A stretch of 7,761 bases of DNA from Gemmatimonadota bacterium (GTDB lineage Bacteria > Gemmatimonadota > Gemmatimonadetes > Longimicrobiales > Gaopeijiaceae). Both the position numbers and the translations under genes were made by a program. How positions within the stretch are numbered: position 1 is the stretch's first letter; every line of letters begins with the position of its first letter. Under the pieces are notes generated by a model that was given only the letters and a program-made list of their open reading frames with translations, was not told the DNA's origin and did not search any database. Below are positions 5,986 through 7,761 of this stretch, piece by piece. The stretch covers positions 1 to 7,761 of the forward strand of contig JAUQOX010000133.1 in the NCBI GenBank assembly GCA_030550695.1, in the 5' to 3' direction.

Positions 5986-5991
5986 CAAGCC

Positions 5992-7761
5992 GTGGAGGTC
6001 TTCGACGTCGACATGGAGTTCCTGAGGAGACTGGGGTCCGTGCGCCGGGCGGCCGCAGAGCTGGCGGAAGGAGACGGGGAAGCTCGGGAACGTCTGCAGG
6101 AGGCGCTACGCCAGGCGCAGGCCCGCGTCCCCGACCGGGCGTCTCCCACGGCCCGTCTCCTCCGGCTCTGCGAAGAGGCGGCATCCGCCCTTTCCTCCGG
6201 CGACCTGAAAGAAGCTTCCCCTTTGGGGCAGGCGTTCGAGGCGGCCCTGAGCCAGATGGAGGAGAGTGCCTTCCTCCCCGCTCCCCAGGGCGACGCCCTC
6301 GCGGCCGACGCGGCGCGACGGCTTCTGGAAGCCTGGGGACGCGCCCCGTCGGAGTGGGACGCCCTCGCCAACAGGAGAGCCCCCGACGAAGGGGAGAACT
6401 CGGCCTCCTCCCCCACCTTGGATGACCTGGCGGCCCTCCTGATCCAGATCCGCCCCGGCGAGAAGAGGGACGTGATCCGCCTGCTCCGGACGGCCGAGGC
6501 AGTCCGCCCCCAGGCTGACCCCCGGGGCGAGGTGGAGGCTCTCCTGCGGGAGATCTGCCGCCGGCTCGAAGGGGTGGCAGGGTCGCGGCGGGTTTCCAAA
6601 GCTGCCAGGAAAGGGGCCGTAGAAGAGGTATCCAGGCTCCTGGAGCAGGCCCTCCTCCTGCAGGAGGAAGCCGAGGCCCTGGCCGTGCCCCAGGAGCCGG
6701 AGGCGTGGCGGGATGCTGCGGACCCCCTGCCCCAAGCACCGTCGGTGCCCCTCCCTGTGCCGGAGGAGCCGAAGCCGTCGGGGGAAGGGAAAGGGGAACC
6801 GCCCCCCCTCCGGGGGCCCCAGCCGGAAGAAGGCACCCGGCCGTCCCCGCCCACCGTGGCCTGCCTCGAATCCGAACCCATGCCCGGGGGCATGGACTTG
6901 GATCTGGTCCGGGACTTCTTGGTGGAAGCGGGCGAGTACCTGGATCAAGCCGAGGACGCCCTCCTGGCCCTGGAGGCGGATCCCCAGGATCGGGAGGCCG
7001 TCAACGTGGTGTTCCGGGCCTTCCACACCATCAAGGGGGTATCGGCGTTTTTGGAGCTCCAGCGGATCTCCGACCTGGCCCACCACGCCGAGAGCCTCCT
7101 GAGCCAGGTGCGCGACGGCCGGCTCCCGTACGGCCCCTCCGTGGCGGAGCTCTCCTTGCGGGCCATGGACGGCCTCAAGGGCCTGTTGCGCAGCGTGGAG
7201 GAGGGCCTTTCCACGGGGGTCCTGGTTCTTCCCCCCGGCCTCGGCCCTCTCCTCCAGTCCCTCTCGGACCCGGAGCTGCCCGATCGGCTGCGCCGTGGCG
7301 GCGATCCAGGCATCGGGGTCGGAACACCCCGGTCCAGCCGCGAAGATAGCGGCATCCGGTCACCCGAAGGGGAGGATGAAGGGGAGCTCGCCGACTCACG
7401 GGCCGGAAGCGGTCAGGGAGGGGTCACCGGAAGCTTCATTCGGGTCCGCACCGACCGCCTGGACAGGCTCGTGGACATGGTGGGGGAGCTGGTCATCGCC
7501 CATTCCATGCTGGCCCAGGATCCCCTCATCCTCCGGGACAGGGGCCCCCTGAGCCGAAAGGTGGACCATGCGGCCAAGATCCTCCGGGAACTGCAGGATC
7601 TCAGCACCTCCCTCCGCATGGTGCCTTTGAAACCTGCTTTCCGCAAGGCCGCCCGTACCGTGCGGGACCTCAGCCGCAAGATGGGAAAACCCGTGGTCCT
7701 GATCACGGAAGGGGAGGACACGGAGATCGACCGGACGATGGTGGATGTGCTGGCCGATCCG
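5992..7761 (+). CDS. cheA: Chemotaxis histidine kinase CheA, 5' part, with a long N-terminal extension
   Basis: 590 codons are visible and the frame is open to the window edge, so the rest of the ATPase (P4) and the CheW-like P5 domain lie outside. Residues 1-233 are Ala/Leu/Glu/Arg-rich and look helical, in two blocks (about 5-120 and 143-233). Residues 234-300 are a Pro/Gly/Glu-rich linker. The phosphotransfer domain P1 begins near residue 302, with acceptor H345 in FRAFHTIKGVSAF and a following LAHHAESLL helix. A variable Gly/Ser/Glu-rich linker (about 413-481) replaces any recognisable P2 domain. The P3 dimerisation domain starts at F482 (FIRVRTDRLDRLVDMVGELV), and P4 begins with KMGKPVVLITEGEDTEIDRTMVDVLADP-like sequence, stopping just before the N-box. 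It would autophosphorylate under receptor/CheW control and phosphorylate CheY and CheB. The first 300 residues contain no histidine, so they are not an extra phosphotransfer domain. Confidence 0.96.
   Translation, partial: MEVFDVDMEFLRRLGSVRRAAAELAEGDGEARERLQEALRQAQARVPDRASPTARLLRLCEEAASALSSGDLKEASPLGQAFEAALSQMEESAFLPAPQGDALAADAARRLLEAWGRAPSEWDALANRRAPDEGENSASSPTLDDLAALLIQIRPGEKRDVIRLLRTAEAVRPQADPRGEVEALLREICRRLEGVAGSRRVSKAARKGAVEEVSRLLEQALLLQEEAEALAVPQEPEAWRDAADPLPQAPSVPLPVPEEPKPSGEGKGEPPPLRGPQPEEGTRPSPPTVACLESEPMPGGMDLDLVRDFLVEAGEYLDQAEDALLALEADPQDREAVNVVFRAFHTIKGVSAFLELQRISDLAHHAESLLSQVRDGRLPYGPSVAELSLRAMDGLKGLLRSVEEGLSTGVLVLPPGLGPLLQSLSDPELPDRLRRGGDPGIGVGTPRSSREDSGIRSPEGEDEGELADSRAGSGQGGVTGSFIRVRTDRLDRLVDMVGELVIAHSMLAQDPLILRDRGPLSRKVDHAAKILRELQDLSTSLRMVPLKPAFRKAARTVRDLSRKMGKPVVLITEGEDTEIDRTMVDVLADP

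Noticed and set aside
4747..5988. Long minus-strand open frame (413 codons) opposite cheB
   Set aside because: The translation is Gly/His-rich and low in complexity, as expected from the antisense of GC-rich codons, while cheB on the + strand has full catalytic motifs.
5925..7086. Two overlapping minus-strand open frames (about 320 codons each) opposite cheA
   Set aside because: They are Gly/Arg/Pro/Ser-rich with no domain and lie opposite the well-supported P1 region and extension of CheA. The + frame has a strong ribosome binding site and continues in frame into P1 and P3.

Overview
The window is a compact chemotaxis (che) gene cluster from a GC-rich bacterium (roughly two thirds G+C by eye), with every supported gene on the + strand. 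In order it holds a soluble PAS-histidine kinase-receiver hybrid kinase, then cheW, cheR, cheD, cheY, a CheX-type phosphatase gene, cheB, and the first 590 codons of cheA, which runs off the right edge. Strong AGGAGG-type ribosome binding sites, the gene set (CheD plus a CheX-type protein) and the CheA sequence fit a deltaproteobacterial-type lineage (Desulfuromonadota or Myxococcota) or Acidobacteriota. This is inference; the sequence has no taxonomic marker.

Layout. Bases 1-104 are mostly non-coding and may carry the last codons of an upstream gene. Bases 105-1775 are the hybrid kinase. A 108-bp gap (1776-1883) has a possible sigma-28-like promoter and a perfect 7-bp stem-loop ahead of cheW (1884-2375). 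A 175-bp gap rich in inverted repeats (2376-2550) precedes cheR (2551-3396). cheR and cheD (3393-3902) overlap by 4 bp. cheY (3941-4369) follows after 38 bp, and the cheX-like gene (4317-4769) starts 53 bp inside the cheY end. cheB (4795-5850) follows after 25 bp. A 141-bp gap with another hairpin (5851-5991) leads to cheA, which starts at a GTG (5992) behind a strong ribosome binding site.

How the parts work together. CheA, coupled to receptors by CheW, autophosphorylates and passes phosphate to CheY (output) and CheB (feedback). CheR methylates, CheB demethylates and deamidates, and CheD deamidates receptor glutamines. The CheX-like protein would remove phosphate from CheY-P. No receptor (mcp), CheC or CheV gene lies in the window. 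The hybrid kinase resembles soluble CckA-like hybrids and may either feed the same pathway or be an independent neighbour.

The che proteins are ordinary in their catalytic motifs. The most unusual point is CheA: a helical, proline-tailed extension of about 300 residues, with no histidine at all, precedes its phosphotransfer domain, and the P2 domain appears to be missing. Other points worth checking are the long cheY/cheX overlap, the pairing of CheD with CheX without CheC, and the structured intergenic regions. I see no evidence of mobile elements, CRISPR arrays, tRNA or rRNA.
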